This document shows positions 27,620 to 36,857 of a stretch of DNA of 64,000 nt, one piece after another. Origin of the DNA: Tardiphaga robiniae. GTDB taxonomy: Bacteria > Pseudomonadota > Alphaproteobacteria > Rhizobiales > Xanthobacteraceae. Below the pieces are notes generated by a model. That model saw only the letters and a program-made list of their open reading frames with translations, was not told where the DNA came from and made no database searches. The translations under genes and the position numbers were made by a program. Numbering within the stretch: position 1 is the first letter of the stretch; each line of letters opens with the position of its first letter. Where the stretch lies: NCBI RefSeq assembly GCF_013359755.1, contig NZ_JABMCJ010000094.1, forward strand, positions 62,001 through 126,000, in the 5' to 3' direction.

Positions 27620-29464
27620 ATGCAGAACGCATCCACCTCAGGCTCGTCGGCCTCTCCAATGGACAGCGACCGCCCGACCGCAACCTCTTCCACCGAGGCT
27701 GCTACCGGATTCGTGGATAGCGATGCCGCACGCGAATTGGAGATGCTGCGCGAGATCGTACGCATGCTGCCGGCCTCCGTCACTGTGCAAGACGATCAGG
27801 GCGACTTTCTGCTGGTAAATGACGCCGCGGCAATCCAGTTCAATGCATCGGCAGACCAGTTCAACAGACCCGATCCGCAGTCGGATTTTCTGGTGCAGGC
27901 ACTGACGCATCGACGCACGACTGCACTCGACCTGCTGCAGTCCGGCCGCTCCGCGGTGTTCGAGGAACGCGTCAATTCCGAACGCGACCGGCGCGTGTTC
28001 CTGACCACGCATCGCCCGGTGCGTATCGGTGACCGCAGCGTGATACTGTCCAGCGCCACCGATGTGAGCCGGCAGAAAGAGATGGAAGAAGAGCTGTTTC
28101 GTCGCGCCTATTACGACGAGCTGACTGATCTGCCGACGCGGCGTGTGATCGAGAAACATGTCGGCGACATCATTGGCCATTCCGGCGAGACATCACATTT
28201 TGCGCTGGCCTTCCTCGACATCGACAATTTCAAGCACATCAACGACTATTACGGTCATAGTGTCGGTGATGCGCTGCTGGTACAGTTCGCCAAGCGGCTG
28301 GCGCTCGACCTGCGCGGCACCGACATGCTGTCGCGGATTTCCGGTGACGAATTCCTGCTGCTGCTGAACCCGATCCAGAGCCAGCAGGAGGTCGCCGAAT
28401 ATCTGGAACTGCTGGTGCAGCGGCTGCGTGCGCCGTTCTTCATCGACGGCTCCGAAGTATTCGCTTCAGCCTCGATCGGCGTCAGCCTCTATCCCGAACA
28501 CGGCCGCAACTACGACACGCTGCATCAGAACGCCGATATCGCGATGTATCGCGTGAAGAATGAGACCAAGGGCGCTGCGGTGTTCTTCGACTCCAGCATG
28601 GAGAGCGAGGCGCTGACCCGCATGGCCACCGAACAGTCGTTGCGGCTGGCGATTCTCGACAAGCGGTTCTGCTGCGCGTTTCAACCGAAGGTCGATATCC
28701 GCAGCCTGGAGATCAAGGGTATCGAGGCCCTGGTGCGGCTGCGTAACGACGATGGCGTGATCCAGGCACCCAGCACCTTCATCAATCTGGCAGTCGAACT
28801 CGGCCTGATTGACGAGCTCACCCATCTGGTGCTCGCCGAGATCATGAAGTCGATCGACCTGATCGACGAGACCTTCGGCGCCACCGCCAGTATCAGCATC
28901 AACGTCGCCGCCAAACAGGCTGGCAACCCGGAATTCATGCGCGCCTTTGCCAGGGCCATCGAGGAGACCGGCTGCCCGACGCGCTTCATGGTCGAAGTGA
29001 CCGAAGACGCATTCGTCGCCAAGACGCATTTCCAGGACGACATCCTGCCGATGTTCCGCGCGCTCGGCGTCGGTATCTCCATCGACGATTTCGGCGTCGG
29101 CTATTCGTCGTTGTCGGCGCTGGCGGATATCACCGCCGACGAAATCAAGATCGACCGATCCTTCATTACGGACATCCACAAGCGCCCGCGCAGCCAAGGC
29201 ATCCTCCGCGCCATCGAGTCGCTCAGCGAGGCGCTGGGCATGACCGTGATCGCCGAAGGCGTCGAGACCTTCGAGGAACTGGCCTATCTTCAGGCCGCGA
29301 CCAAGATCCGCTATGCGCAGGGCTATTATTTCTCCAAGCCGATCTTTCTGGAAGAACTGCAGCCCCAGGCGCGCACCAGTAGCGACGTGCGCAGCGCACC
29401 ATCGGCTCGCCCGGTAGCAGATCCCCGCCCGGCCTATTCCCGCGCCGGCGGCCGGGGCTATTGA
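27620..29464 (+). CDS. PAS-GGDEF-EAL protein (cyclic-di-GMP turnover)
   Basis: This 614-residue protein has no membrane segment and is probably cytoplasmic. A PAS-like domain covers about residues 40-150 (LREIVRMLPASVTVQDDQGD). The GGDEF domain is about 160-325 with the active-site variant SGDEF in DMLSRISGDEFLLLL. The EAL domain is about 335-585 with FQPKVDIRSLEIKGIEALVR, VTEDAFVA, IDDFGVGYSSLSALADITAD and AEGVETFEELAYLQ. Key EAL metal residues (EAL, DDFG, EGVE) appear intact, so phosphodiesterase activity is plausible; cyclase activity with SGDEF is possible. The ATG at 27620 follows GAGG by ten bases. Confidence 0.92.
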   Translation: MQNASTSGSSASPMDSDRPTATSSTEAATGFVDSDAARELEMLREIVRMLPASVTVQDDQGDFLLVNDAAAIQFNASADQFNRPDPQSDFLVQALTHRRTTALDLLQSGRSAVFEERVNSERDRRVFLTTHRPVRIGDRSVILSSATDVSRQKEMEEELFRRAYYDELTDLPTRRVIEKHVGDIIGHSGETSHFALAFLDIDNFKHINDYYGHSVGDALLVQFAKRLALDLRGTDMLSRISGDEFLLLLNPIQSQQEVAEYLELLVQRLRAPFFIDGSEVFASASIGVSLYPEHGRNYDTLHQNADIAMYRVKNETKGAAVFFDSSMESEALTRMATEQSLRLAILDKRFCCAFQPKVDIRSLEIKGIEALVRLRNDDGVIQAPSTFINLAVELGLIDELTHLVLAEIMKSIDLIDETFGATASISINVAAKQAGNPEFMRAFARAIEETGCPTRFMVEVTEDAFVAKTHFQDDILPMFRALGVGISIDDFGVGYSSLSALADITADEIKIDRSFITDIHKRPRSQGILRAIESLSEALGMTVIAEGVETFEELAYLQAATKIRYAQGYYFSKPIFLEELQPQARTSSDVRSAPSARPVADPRPAYSRAGGRGY

Positions 29465-29558
29465 GGCACCGCCCTCTCCCCGTCATTGTCATCCCGCAAC
29501 CACATCCCATCTGTTAAGGGACTGAAAACCACGCGCTACGCATCACCAGAGAGTCCCC

Positions 29559-29963
29559 ATGCCCGTCGTTCCGCTGTTTCTGAATATCCTCTGGATCGTG
29601 TTCGGCGGATTGGGGATGGCGGTCGGCTGGCTGATCGCGGCCGTTGTGATGGCCATCACCATCATCGGCCTGCCCTGGGCCCGCGCCGCCTTCAATATCG
29701 CCGCCTATACGCTGTTGCCGTTCGGCCAGCGCGCCGTTGACCGCGAGGCCGTCACCGGCCGCGGCGACATTGGCACCGGCGTTTTCGGCCTCCTCGGCAA
29801 CATCATCTGGCTGGTGCTGGCAGGCTGGTGGCTGGCGATCGGCCATCTCCTGGCGGCGCTGGCCCTGGCGATTACCATCGTCGGCATCCCCTTTGCCTGG
29901 GCACATCTGAAGCTCGCCGGCATCGCACTCTGGCCGATCGGCAAGGTCATCGTACCGGCCTAA
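29559..29963 (+). CDS. YccF-family inner-membrane protein
   Basis: This 134-residue protein contains two tandem copies of the YccF (DUF307) repeat: ITIIGLPWARAAFNIAAYTL then LPFGQ, and ITIVGIPFAWAHLKLAGIAL then WPIGK. Each follows a hydrophobic segment, giving about four membrane passes. The family function is unknown. It stands alone, 94 bases after the GGDEF-EAL gene on the same strand. Confidence 0.88.
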   Translation: MPVVPLFLNILWIVFGGLGMAVGWLIAAVVMAITIIGLPWARAAFNIAAYTLLPFGQRAVDREAVTGRGDIGTGVFGLLGNIIWLVLAGWWLAIGHLLAALALAITIVGIPFAWAHLKLAGIALWPIGKVIVPA

Positions 29964-30078
29964 CGCGCATTGCGTTGAACGAATTCAAATTTTCTCGTTG
30001 AGACTGCGCCGCGCATACGCGTGATTAACTATTTCGCTCAATGGTGAAACGAGGTGGGCCTCGGGCGCCGGAGTGATT

Positions 30079-31125
30079 ATGCGTAAACTTCCTTTTTTGA
30101 TCGTTGCAGGTTCTTTCACGGCGGTTGTCGCCGCGGGCGCTGGCGCCTGGCATTTCTTCGGGCCCGCCGGCGCTCAGACCAGTGCGAAAGCCGATAAAGG
30201 CGAGCTCACCACCGCCTCGATCGACACGCGCGCGCCGAAGTCGAATTCGACCGAACCGCCGCCGCGCGTGCAGGCTGTCGCAGCCGCACCGGCTGCCATG
30301 CCCGTGGCTCCCGCGGCGGAAAAGCGCCCGACCATCGCCAAGCCCGTCTGCAACAATCCGAACGCGCTCGGCGTGTCACGCACCGTGCAGATCGACACCA
30401 CCGGCGGCCCCGGCCTTGGCATGTCGCAATATCGCGACTACGACTTCCTGCAGCCCGGCGAAGTCGTGCTGACCTTCGACGACGGCCCGTGGCCGGTGAC
30501 CACGCCTGCCGTGCTGGCTGCGCTCAGCGCGCAATGCGTACAGGCCGTGTTCTTCCCGATCGGCAAGCATGCCACCTGGCATCCCGCGGTGTTGAAGCAG
30601 GTGATCGCGGCTGGCCATTCGGTTGGCACCCATACCTGGTCGCACCAGAATCTGGCGACCAAGACCCCGCAGGAAGCCAAGGACGAGATCGAACGCGGCA
30701 TCAGCGCCATCACCCTGATGGCCGGCCAGCCGCTGTCGCCCTTCTTCCGTTTCCCGCAGCTGCGCCAGAATGCGGAGCTGAAGGCATATCTCGCCGAGCG
30801 CAACATCGCCGCCTTCTCCATCGACATCGATTCTGAGGACTTCCGCATCCACAATGCCGGCAAGCTGGTCGCCTCGGTGATGGAAAAGCTGAAGAAGAAG
30901 GGCAAAGGCATCATCCTGATGCACGACCTGCATAAGTGGTCTGCGGCTGCCGTGCCGGACCTACTCGCCCAGCTCAAGGCCGGCGGTTACAAGGTCGTGC
31001 ATATCCGCGCCAAGGACACGCTGCCGACGATCGCAAGCTACGACGCCGCCATCGCCGCCGAGCTGCAGCCAGTGAAAACCAGCAATGCGCGCCCGATTTC
31101 CAACGTGATCCAGACGGTCGACTAA
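30079..31125 (+). CDS. Exported polysaccharide deacetylase (NodB-homology, carbohydrate esterase 4)
   Basis: This 348-residue protein has an N-terminal membrane anchor or signal (about residues 4-26) and an Ala/Pro-rich linker to about residue 88. The NodB domain has motif 1 LTFDDGPWPVTTPAV (Asp134, Asp135), motif 2 GTHTWSHQN (His185, His189), motif 3 FFRFPQLRQN and motif 5 GIILMHDLHKWSAAAVP. It would remove N- or O-acetyl groups from an envelope or exported polysaccharide. The ATG at 30079 lies five bases after GGAG; a GTG at 30073 is too close to it. A strong terminator follows. Confidence 0.9.
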   Translation: MRKLPFLIVAGSFTAVVAAGAGAWHFFGPAGAQTSAKADKGELTTASIDTRAPKSNSTEPPPRVQAVAAAPAAMPVAPAAEKRPTIAKPVCNNPNALGVSRTVQIDTTGGPGLGMSQYRDYDFLQPGEVVLTFDDGPWPVTTPAVLAALSAQCVQAVFFPIGKHATWHPAVLKQVIAAGHSVGTHTWSHQNLATKTPQEAKDEIERGISAITLMAGQPLSPFFRFPQLRQNAELKAYLAERNIAAFSIDIDSEDFRIHNAGKLVASVMEKLKKKGKGIILMHDLHKWSAAAVPDLLAQLKAGGYKVVHIRAKDTLPTIASYDAAIAAELQPVKTSNARPISNVIQTVD

Positions 31126-31155
31126 CACCTGATCCACTCGGGTTGAACCCAATCG

Positions 31156-31188
31156 AGGCCGGGGCGGCACCGCTGCCCCGGCCTTTTT
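31156..31188 (+). terminator. Rho-independent terminator of the deacetylase gene
   Basis: A perfect 10-base stem (AGGCCGGGGC at 31156-31165 with GCCCCGGCCT at 31175-31184) and nine-base loop are followed directly by TTTTT. Confidence 0.92.
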
Positions 31189-31333
31189 GTGTTTCGTGGC
31201 AAGGCGCGCGGCGAAACAAAACGATCCCCCGACGAAACCATTATCCACCTCGACGCAGACCGCCTGAAACCGGGCATGGTTATTCATCTGTCCAACGAAG
31301 CGGCATACAGCGCCGCCCAACAGGGACAGTCAC

Positions 31334-31510
31334 ATGCGCATCATCGGTTTCATCCTTGCCTTCTCGTTCGCCTTTGCCGGCCCGTCATTCTCTGGCACCG
31401 CGATGAACGACCTGCCGGGTATCGGCACCTTTTCCTACAACGGCGCGCAGATCGCCCCTGATACGGCGACCGCGAAATTCGCCTATCTGACGCTCACGCG
31501 TCGCGCCTAA
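31334..31510 (+). CDS. Small secreted or membrane peptide of unknown function
   Basis: This 58-residue frame begins MRIIGFILAFSFAFAGPSFS, a signal-peptide-like start, and ends YLTLTRRA. Third codon positions are strongly G/C, as in real genes here, which argues against chance. It is 46 bases upstream of another small exported protein on the same strand. No family is recognised. Confidence 0.55.
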   Translation: MRIIGFILAFSFAFAGPSFSGTAMNDLPGIGTFSYNGAQIAPDTATAKFAYLTLTRRA

Positions 31511-31556
31511 TCGCACCGCTCCCCTCCGATATCCCCAGACACAGAAAGCCATCACC

Positions 31557-32057
31557 ATGACCTCATTCAGCGCAAATCTGATCGGACACACCCTCAAGGC
31601 CGCCACTGTCGGCGCAATCCTGATGCTGTCGGCGACGGCGAGCCATGCCCAGTCGGCGAGCCCTTTTGCCGGCTTTGACGGATCGTGGAGCGGCAGCGGC
31701 ACCGTGTCGCTGTCGGATGGCTCCTCCGAACAAATTCGCTGCCGCGCCACCTACAACGTCGTCGGCGGTACCGCGCTGAAACAGTCCCTCCGGTGCGCCA
31801 GCGACAGCTACAAGTTCGAACTCAGCAGCGATGTGAAGAGCCAGGGTAATCAGGTGACCGGCACCTGGGGCGAAGCCAGCCGCAATATCTTCGGCAATCT
31901 GCAGGGCAGCGCCGGCGGTGGCCAGATCGATGTCTTCGTCGAGGCCGCCGGCTTCGCCGCCAACCTGACGCTGACGACCAAGGGCAACAAGCAGCTGGTC
32001 TCGATCAGCTCCAAGGGTCAGATCCGCGACGTCTCGATCAATATGATCCGGAGCTGA
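31557..32057 (+). CDS. Exported protein of unknown function
   Basis: This 166-residue protein has a signal peptide cleaved near SHAQ (about residue 32). The mature part is rich in beta strands, Gly and Ser, beginning FAGFDGSWSGSGTVSLSDGS and ending ISSKGQIRDVSINMIRS. Two cysteines (in QIRCRATYN and QSLRCASDS) are likely to form a disulfide. The pattern is that of small periplasmic lipocalin-like beta proteins seen in Bradyrhizobium relatives; no function is known to me. It may be co-transcribed with the 58-residue frame upstream. Confidence 0.75.
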   Translation: MTSFSANLIGHTLKAATVGAILMLSATASHAQSASPFAGFDGSWSGSGTVSLSDGSSEQIRCRATYNVVGGTALKQSLRCASDSYKFELSSDVKSQGNQVTGTWGEASRNIFGNLQGSAGGGQIDVFVEAAGFAANLTLTTKGNKQLVSISSKGQIRDVSINMIRS

Positions 32058-32065
32058 GGCAGAAC

Positions 32066-33154
32066 CTATGCGGCTTGATGCTGTCGACCCACAGCATCAA
32101 GCCCACTGCCTGACACGAGTGTTTTGATGCCCGGTTGCCGCCTGCGCCTGATCACGCGAAGCAGTGGGTTTTCAATTGCGAGATGCACGACGATGCCCGC
32201 GCCGCCGGCTATGGCGACATAACACAGCATCATCATCGTCGATGCTTCGGGCGTCGGCAGCTGAAGCCATCGCTCATTACCTGTTTTCATAACGTCGAAA
32301 ACGATCGGATGCGTGAGATAGATGGCGTAGGACGCATTGCCGATCAGAATAAGCGGCTGCCAGGTTATGGCACCGCCGGCATATTCGACAAACAGCGCAC
32401 TGGCGACAATCACGACCGGCGCGGCTGCGGCGAGCGCCATATAGACCGACGGCGTGACGCTGTTTGCCCATAGCGGTCCCACGAATTGGGACCCATAGCA
32501 GAGTGTGACGAGTGCGGCGCCGATCCAGACAATGGAGCGTTGTGGTGCAGCGGGAGCAAAAACCTGCAACGCATAGAAGATCGCGATCCCGGCGATGAAG
32601 AACTTCGTATAGTCGAAGGACAGATAGTGGCAGGCAGCCGCCGTGCAGACGGCGGCCGCGGCATAGTTCAACGCCACCAGGCATCCGACAACGATCAGCG
32701 GCGCCAGACGGCGGCTGATCACAAGCGCGGCTGCGAAGATCAGATAAAAATACACCTCGTAGTTCAGCGACCAACCGACATTCAGGATCGGATATTTGTC
32801 ACCGATCGGCGCGAACATCAGGCTGCGGCCGACATAGGCCCAGAGCGGCTCGGACGAACGGCCATCCAACGGCTTTGCCCATGTCTCTGCCTCAAGCAGC
32901 GCAGATCCGAACATCACGACAAGAAGCACGGCTGTGCACAGCCAATAGAGCGGTGCGATCCGCTCCAGGCGCTTGGCGAGAAAATCGTCATCACCCTTCC
33001 GGGTGATGAAACACATGATGAAGCCGGAGATGACGAAGAAGGTGGAGACCCCGAAGAATTCGGTGTGCCAATCGCCCGCGAACTTGTAGCCGGTGTGGAA
33101 GAACACCACGCCAAGGGCAGCTATGCCGCGCAACACCTGCAGATTTGACAGCAT
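32066..33154 (-). CDS. Acyltransferase 3 family membrane protein (OafA/YrhL-like)
   Basis: This 362-residue protein has about ten membrane helices. The family hallmark His is in LRGIAALGVVFFHTGYKF near the N-terminus, FFVISGFIMCF follows in helix 2, and KRLERIAPLYW carries the RxxR-P-Y motif. These enzymes move acetyl or other acyl groups onto exported sugars (O-antigen, exopolysaccharide, Nod factor). An inverted repeat (GGCTTGATGCTGT/ACAGCATCAAGCC, 32072-32103) lies in its last codons and may serve as a shared terminator with the convergent gene. It stands alone. Confidence 0.88.
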   Translation of the reverse strand: MLSNLQVLRGIAALGVVFFHTGYKFAGDWHTEFFGVSTFFVISGFIMCFITRKGDDDFLAKRLERIAPLYWLCTAVLLVVMFGSALLEAETWAKPLDGRSSEPLWAYVGRSLMFAPIGDKYPILNVGWSLNYEVYFYLIFAAALVISRRLAPLIVVGCLVALNYAAAAVCTAAACHYLSFDYTKFFIAGIAIFYALQVFAPAAPQRSIVWIGAALVTLCYGSQFVGPLWANSVTPSVYMALAAAAPVVIVASALFVEYAGGAITWQPLILIGNASYAIYLTHPIVFDVMKTGNERWLQLPTPEASTMMMLCYVAIAGGAGIVVHLAIENPLLRVIRRRRQPGIKTLVSGSGLDAVGRQHQAA

Positions 33155-33266
33155 GGGCCTCCCTCAACCGCCCGTCGCGGTCGGGGGCAAACCTCTGGCA
33201 GAGACGAGAGTTCCGCCGATCCGGAACTCTTGCGGGACAAAGAAGGCCGCGAGGTGACGCCAGCGG

Positions 33267-34232
33267 TCAGAAGCCGTAAAGCCGTGCGGGATTGTCGACG
33301 AGGATTGTCTTGCGAAGTGCCGCGTCGGGCGCCCACACCGCGAGCTGGTTCAGCAGGCGGCCGTCGTCAATCTGAAAGAGCGGCGTGACCTCGGTAGGCT
33401 TCCTGCCAGCCGGCGTCACCGAATCCGGATGCGGCCAGTCGGTGCCCCAGATGATCCGCTCCGGATTGGCGGCGATCAGCGCCTTCGCCAGCGGTGCGAC
33501 GTCCGGGTAATCTGGCCCTTGTGTCGAAGCGCGATAGGCGCCGGAAATCTTCACATAGGCCTTGCCGGTTTTGACGAGGTCGAGCAGGTCCGCAAAGCCC
33601 GGCTGATCCAGCCCGAGCTTGGCTTCCGCGCCGCCGAAATGATCGAACACCAGCGGCATCGGCGCACTGGCAACAACCTCCTTGATCGCGGATACCAATG
33701 GCAGATTGGTGAACATCTGGATGTGCCAGCCGCGCGTCTTCATGCGCTCGATCGCGCCGAGAAGACGCTGCTTGCCGATGGCGGGATCGCTCACGCCGCT
33801 GGTCGCAAGATTGATCCGCATGCCGCGAATGCCGGCCGCCTTCATGGCGTCGAGCTCGCTCTCCGGTGTCTTGTCATCGATAACAGCAACGCCGCGCGCG
33901 TCGCTGCCGCGCGCCTTCATGCCGAACAGGGTCGCCGAATTATCAGTGCCGTAGATGCTGGGCGTGACGATCACCACGCGCTTGACGCCGAGTGCCTTGT
34001 GCAGCGCCGCCATTTCCTCCGGCGACGCCAGTTCCGGCGTATAGACGCGGCCTGCAAAAAACGGGAATTTTTCGGGATCGCCATGAATATGGGTGTGACA
34101 GTCGCAGGCGTCTGCAGGCACCTGGAAATTCACTGGCGTCGCCGGCTGCGCGGCCTTGCCAACCGCAAATCTATTACTGAGCACGACCGCTCCCGCGATT
34201 GAAGAGAGCAGAACACCGCGTCTTGTGAACAT
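33267..34232 (-). CDS. Tat-exported amidohydrolase (amidohydrolase_2 / PDC-hydrolase-like)
   Basis: This 321-residue protein has a twin-arginine signal MFTRRGVLLSSIAGAVVLS, so it is probably exported folded. The mature enzyme is a metal-dependent TIM barrel with ACDCHTHIHGD (His46, His48), LVFDHFGGAEA and a final IIWGTDWPHPD bearing the conserved Asp. This pattern resembles 2-pyrone-4,6-dicarboxylate lactonase and related lactonases, but periplasmic export is unusual for that enzyme, so the substrate is open. The start at 34232 has AGGA just upstream and yields the Tat motif directly. Confidence 0.85.
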   Translation of the reverse strand: MFTRRGVLLSSIAGAVVLSNRFAVGKAAQPATPVNFQVPADACDCHTHIHGDPEKFPFFAGRVYTPELASPEEMAALHKALGVKRVVIVTPSIYGTDNSATLFGMKARGSDARGVAVIDDKTPESELDAMKAAGIRGMRINLATSGVSDPAIGKQRLLGAIERMKTRGWHIQMFTNLPLVSAIKEVVASAPMPLVFDHFGGAEAKLGLDQPGFADLLDLVKTGKAYVKISGAYRASTQGPDYPDVAPLAKALIAANPERIIWGTDWPHPDSVTPAGRKPTEVTPLFQIDDGRLLNQLAVWAPDAALRKTILVDNPARLYGF

Positions 34233-34417
34233 TGGTTCCTCCCTGATGTCGTGACGCCATTTTGGGCCGGCGTTCACTTGATTGAGGCCAACGTGATCGT
34301 TTCGCGATCCATGTCAAGTGTGCTTCCACATGCTGCAGAGCAAAGACGACGGGGATCGCCTTCCTGCTGCACAGCCCCATGTCGAATTGGCTGTGCAGCA
34401 GCTCGCTTGCAGTCATG

Positions 34418-35230
34418 TCACGGTTTGCGGACGGTGACGCGCAGGAACGTCGCCTTCACCGATGTCGTCGAAGGATCGGAGCTTTTATTCTGACTCTCGA
34501 AGAGCTTTACAAGCTCTCCCTTCAAGGCGTCGGCGCGACCGTCTTTTTCAGCCGCATCGAAGGCATTCATGGTCGGGCCGTAATATGCCTTGAACTGGTC
34601 GACGAACTTTGCCGGCGGTCCGGCAAAGTTGAATTCGTAGGAGTCACGAGCGAATGAGATATTTGGCTTCGAAATGCCGGCCGAGGTGAAGCGCTCGACA
34701 ACATTGTCCTCGAGCCCCCAGGTCATGGGACTTACGAAGCCTTCCGGCGGAGGGGGCGAATAGGACGAGCTGATCTTAAGGATCTGCGCCACCAGGGTGG
34801 GATCGTTCGGGATCCAGTTTCCCATCACAATACGGCCGCCTGGCCGCGTGACGCGAACCATTTCCCTGGCAACATCCGATGGCCTGGGCGCGAACATCGC
34901 GCCGAAGATGCTGACAACGAGATCGAAACTGTCGTCCTTGATATCTTTTAGATTCGACGCATCGCCTTCCTGAAAGCGACACGTAAGCCCTTCCGCCATG
35001 GCACGCCTGTTGCCGGCGTCCACCAGATTGCGCGCGATATCGACGCCTGTGACGTTTGCCCCGGCTTTTGCTGCGGGAATTGCCGTCGTTCCGTCTCCGC
35101 ATCCAAGATCGAGCACGTCACTTCCGCGCGTGATCCCGATCGACGCAACGAGCCCCTCGCCGCTGGCGCGCATCGTCTCCGCGATACGGGTGAAATCGCC
35201 TTTCTCCCAAAGAGCCTGGTTCGCATTCAT
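34418..35230 (-). CDS. SAM-dependent class I methyltransferase
   Basis: This 270-residue protein has the SAM motif VLDLGCGDGTTAIPAAKAG near residue 40, an acidic motif II VTGVDIARN, and FQEGDASNL, FDLVVSIFGAMFAP and the motif III RVTRPGGRIVMGNWIP. This is the UbiE/methyltransferase-11 pattern; the substrate is not predictable. The start at 35230 has GGAGG seven bases upstream. No operon partner is evident. Confidence 0.86.
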   Translation of the reverse strand: MNANQALWEKGDFTRIAETMRASGEGLVASIGITRGSDVLDLGCGDGTTAIPAAKAGANVTGVDIARNLVDAGNRRAMAEGLTCRFQEGDASNLKDIKDDSFDLVVSIFGAMFAPRPSDVAREMVRVTRPGGRIVMGNWIPNDPTLVAQILKISSSYSPPPPEGFVSPMTWGLEDNVVERFTSAGISKPNISFARDSYEFNFAGPPAKFVDQFKAYYGPTMNAFDAAEKDGRADALKGELVKLFESQNKSSDPSTTSVKATFLRVTVRKP

Positions 35231-35614
35231 GGGACGTCCTCCGATGTTCAACGCGGGAACGGCCGGCGCCTGGGTCGGTTCGCAGAATGGCGCCTAGGTA
35301 GCCGCAGTTATGTCACTCGGCTCTTGGTCTAGGTTCAGCATTCGCGATCGGACGACGTCCCGTTGCCAAACACAGCGTGATTGAGCAAATGGGCGAGGTT
35401 CCAGGACAATCACGGGCGCAACCTGGTCCCCTCGCCCTCTCGAAATACCCGCCACACCCGCGGCGCGAGCGCTTCTGCGCATCCAGGCACGCTTCGAACG
35501 TGTGACCATCGCCTGAAAGAGGGCAGCGCCCCTCCAACCAAGCCATTTTTCGCCGAATCCTGCCCCGGCCAGCCGTTGCCGCCGCCCGGCCAATCGGCTA
35601 AATGAACGCTCGAA
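35231..35614. other. 384-base intergenic region before the tRNA gene
   Basis: No well-supported gene is seen. A minus-strand frame at 35313-35546 (77 codons, cysteine-rich) has no recognisable features and I treat it as chance. The region must include the tRNA promoter, which I could not place with confidence. Confidence 0.4.
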
Positions 35615-35691
35615 GCACCCGTAGCTCAGCTGGATAGAGCGTTGCCCTCCGAAGGCAAAGGTCACACGTTCGAATCGTGTCGGGTGCGCCA
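35615..35691 (+). tRNA. tRNA-Arg (anticodon CCG)
   Basis: The 77-base cloverleaf has acceptor arms GCACCCG and CGGGTGC, a D arm TAGCTCAGCTGGATAGAGC, and an anticodon stem TTGCC/GGCAA around the loop CTCCGAA (anticodon CCG). The T arm contains GTTCGAATC, and an encoded 3' GCCA end closes it. It reads the CGG codon. Confidence 0.97.
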
Positions 35692-35765
35692 GATCTTGCC
35701 GCGCCGCGCTAGGCGGCCTTTGCGGGGTCAAGCCCAACGGATTGCGCCTCAGAGTTTTGCTTCCG

Positions 35766-36857
35766 TTAAGCCGTTCGACCATCAGCACGCAGCGTCTCGT
35801 CGATGACATAATCGACCATCGCGTCCTGCAGATGATATTTGCGAACATGCTCGCGCAGACCCAATGCCATCTGGCGCAGACGCGGCTTGTTGCTCAGTCC
35901 GCGCTCGATCACGGCCGACAGACTGCCCGGCGTTACGTCGTACAGCAGGACATGCTCGTGTTCTCGAACGGGCGCGTGACGCTCGACCGTCGGATAGTTG
36001 AGAACTGGCACGGTCAGACATTGCGCCGCCTCGGCGGTTCGATAGCACTCCCAGCTATAGCCCGACGGTGACCACGCCAGCCATGCGCTCGAAAGCCGCC
36101 GCAGGAACTCGTCATGCGGTAGCCTCTCATGCGGAATATCGACCTTGAGACCCTTGCTTCTCAACGCCTCGAGTTCTGAAAGACCGACACGGCGCACCCA
36201 CGAATTTTCCGCGACCTCGCCAACGAAAAACACGTCAGATGTCTTTTCCGGAGGTTCGCTATCGGTATCGATCCTTGTTGCAGGAAGCGAAATGGGGCGG
36301 ATCTTCGCCAGACGTTCGTTCCAGCGCCGATTGCGCCGTATGCGCCGCGTCGGAAGTGCCGGATGGGCCGAGTGGCAGAGAATGTGCCACCGATCGACGG
36401 GAAGCTCGCGTTTAAAAGCCGCGGTAGCCTTGTCGAGCAGAAAAAAGTTATGCGAGCCGACGATGAAGGCGTCGTTCATATCCAGAACGGCGATCGGCAC
36501 GGGAGGCTTCACGAATCGTAGCCAGGAGACGCCGAACACTCTTGTCATCGCGGATAGCGGGCGAAGCGGTTGCCGGAAGAAAGCGCGTAGCCAGTAGCGC
36601 GGATGCCACGCCGGGCGTAGTGGCATATAGACGATGATCAGGTCGTATGCCCCGCGTCGCGCCTCACGCATCGCCTTGATGAATCGCCAGGGCGTGCAGT
36701 CGGCAAAGCCTTTTGCCGCTCGTCCGCGAGGGATCGGACGTTCCCCCGTCCAGAGCACATCCGTCTCTTCCGGATAGATATCCTTGCAGTAGTGCCAGGA
36801 GCCCAATTCGAGGATTCTCGGTCTGGTCCTATTTGGGCTTTCTGCCGTCGCACTCAC
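35766..36857 (-). CDS. Glycosyltransferase-like protein (GT-B type)
   Basis: This 363-residue protein has a C-terminal half resembling the glycosyl transferases-group 1 type domain: SSAWLAWSPSGYSWECYRTA, EAAQCLTVPVLNYPTVERHA, then HVLLYDVTPGSLSAVIERGL and a helical tail. The N-terminal half contains RILELGSWHYCKDIYP and LIIVYMPLRPAWHPRYWLRA. It could act on a surface polysaccharide; donor and acceptor are unknown. The start is a GTG with AAGGA nine bases upstream. It converges with the tRNA gene and borders the gene-poor region to its right. Confidence 0.65.
   Translation of the reverse strand: MSATAESPNRTRPRILELGSWHYCKDIYPEETDVLWTGERPIPRGRAAKGFADCTPWRFIKAMREARRGAYDLIIVYMPLRPAWHPRYWLRAFFRQPLRPLSAMTRVFGVSWLRFVKPPVPIAVLDMNDAFIVGSHNFFLLDKATAAFKRELPVDRWHILCHSAHPALPTRRIRRNRRWNERLAKIRPISLPATRIDTDSEPPEKTSDVFFVGEVAENSWVRRVGLSELEALRSKGLKVDIPHERLPHDEFLRRLSSAWLAWSPSGYSWECYRTAEAAQCLTVPVLNYPTVERHAPVREHEHVLLYDVTPGSLSAVIERGLSNKPRLRQMALGLREHVRKYHLQDAMVDYVIDETLRADGRTA

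Noticed and set aside
27620-29464. GGDEF-EAL protein as the LapD partner of the adhesin system
   Set aside because: It has no membrane segment, HAMP or periplasmic domain, and its EAL motifs look intact, unlike LapD. It is also 4 kb away, beyond the ssu operon.
35294-35848. Minus-strand frame of 184 codons spanning the tRNA gene
   Set aside because: It runs straight through the tRNA-Arg and into the glycosyltransferase end, so it is not a credible gene.
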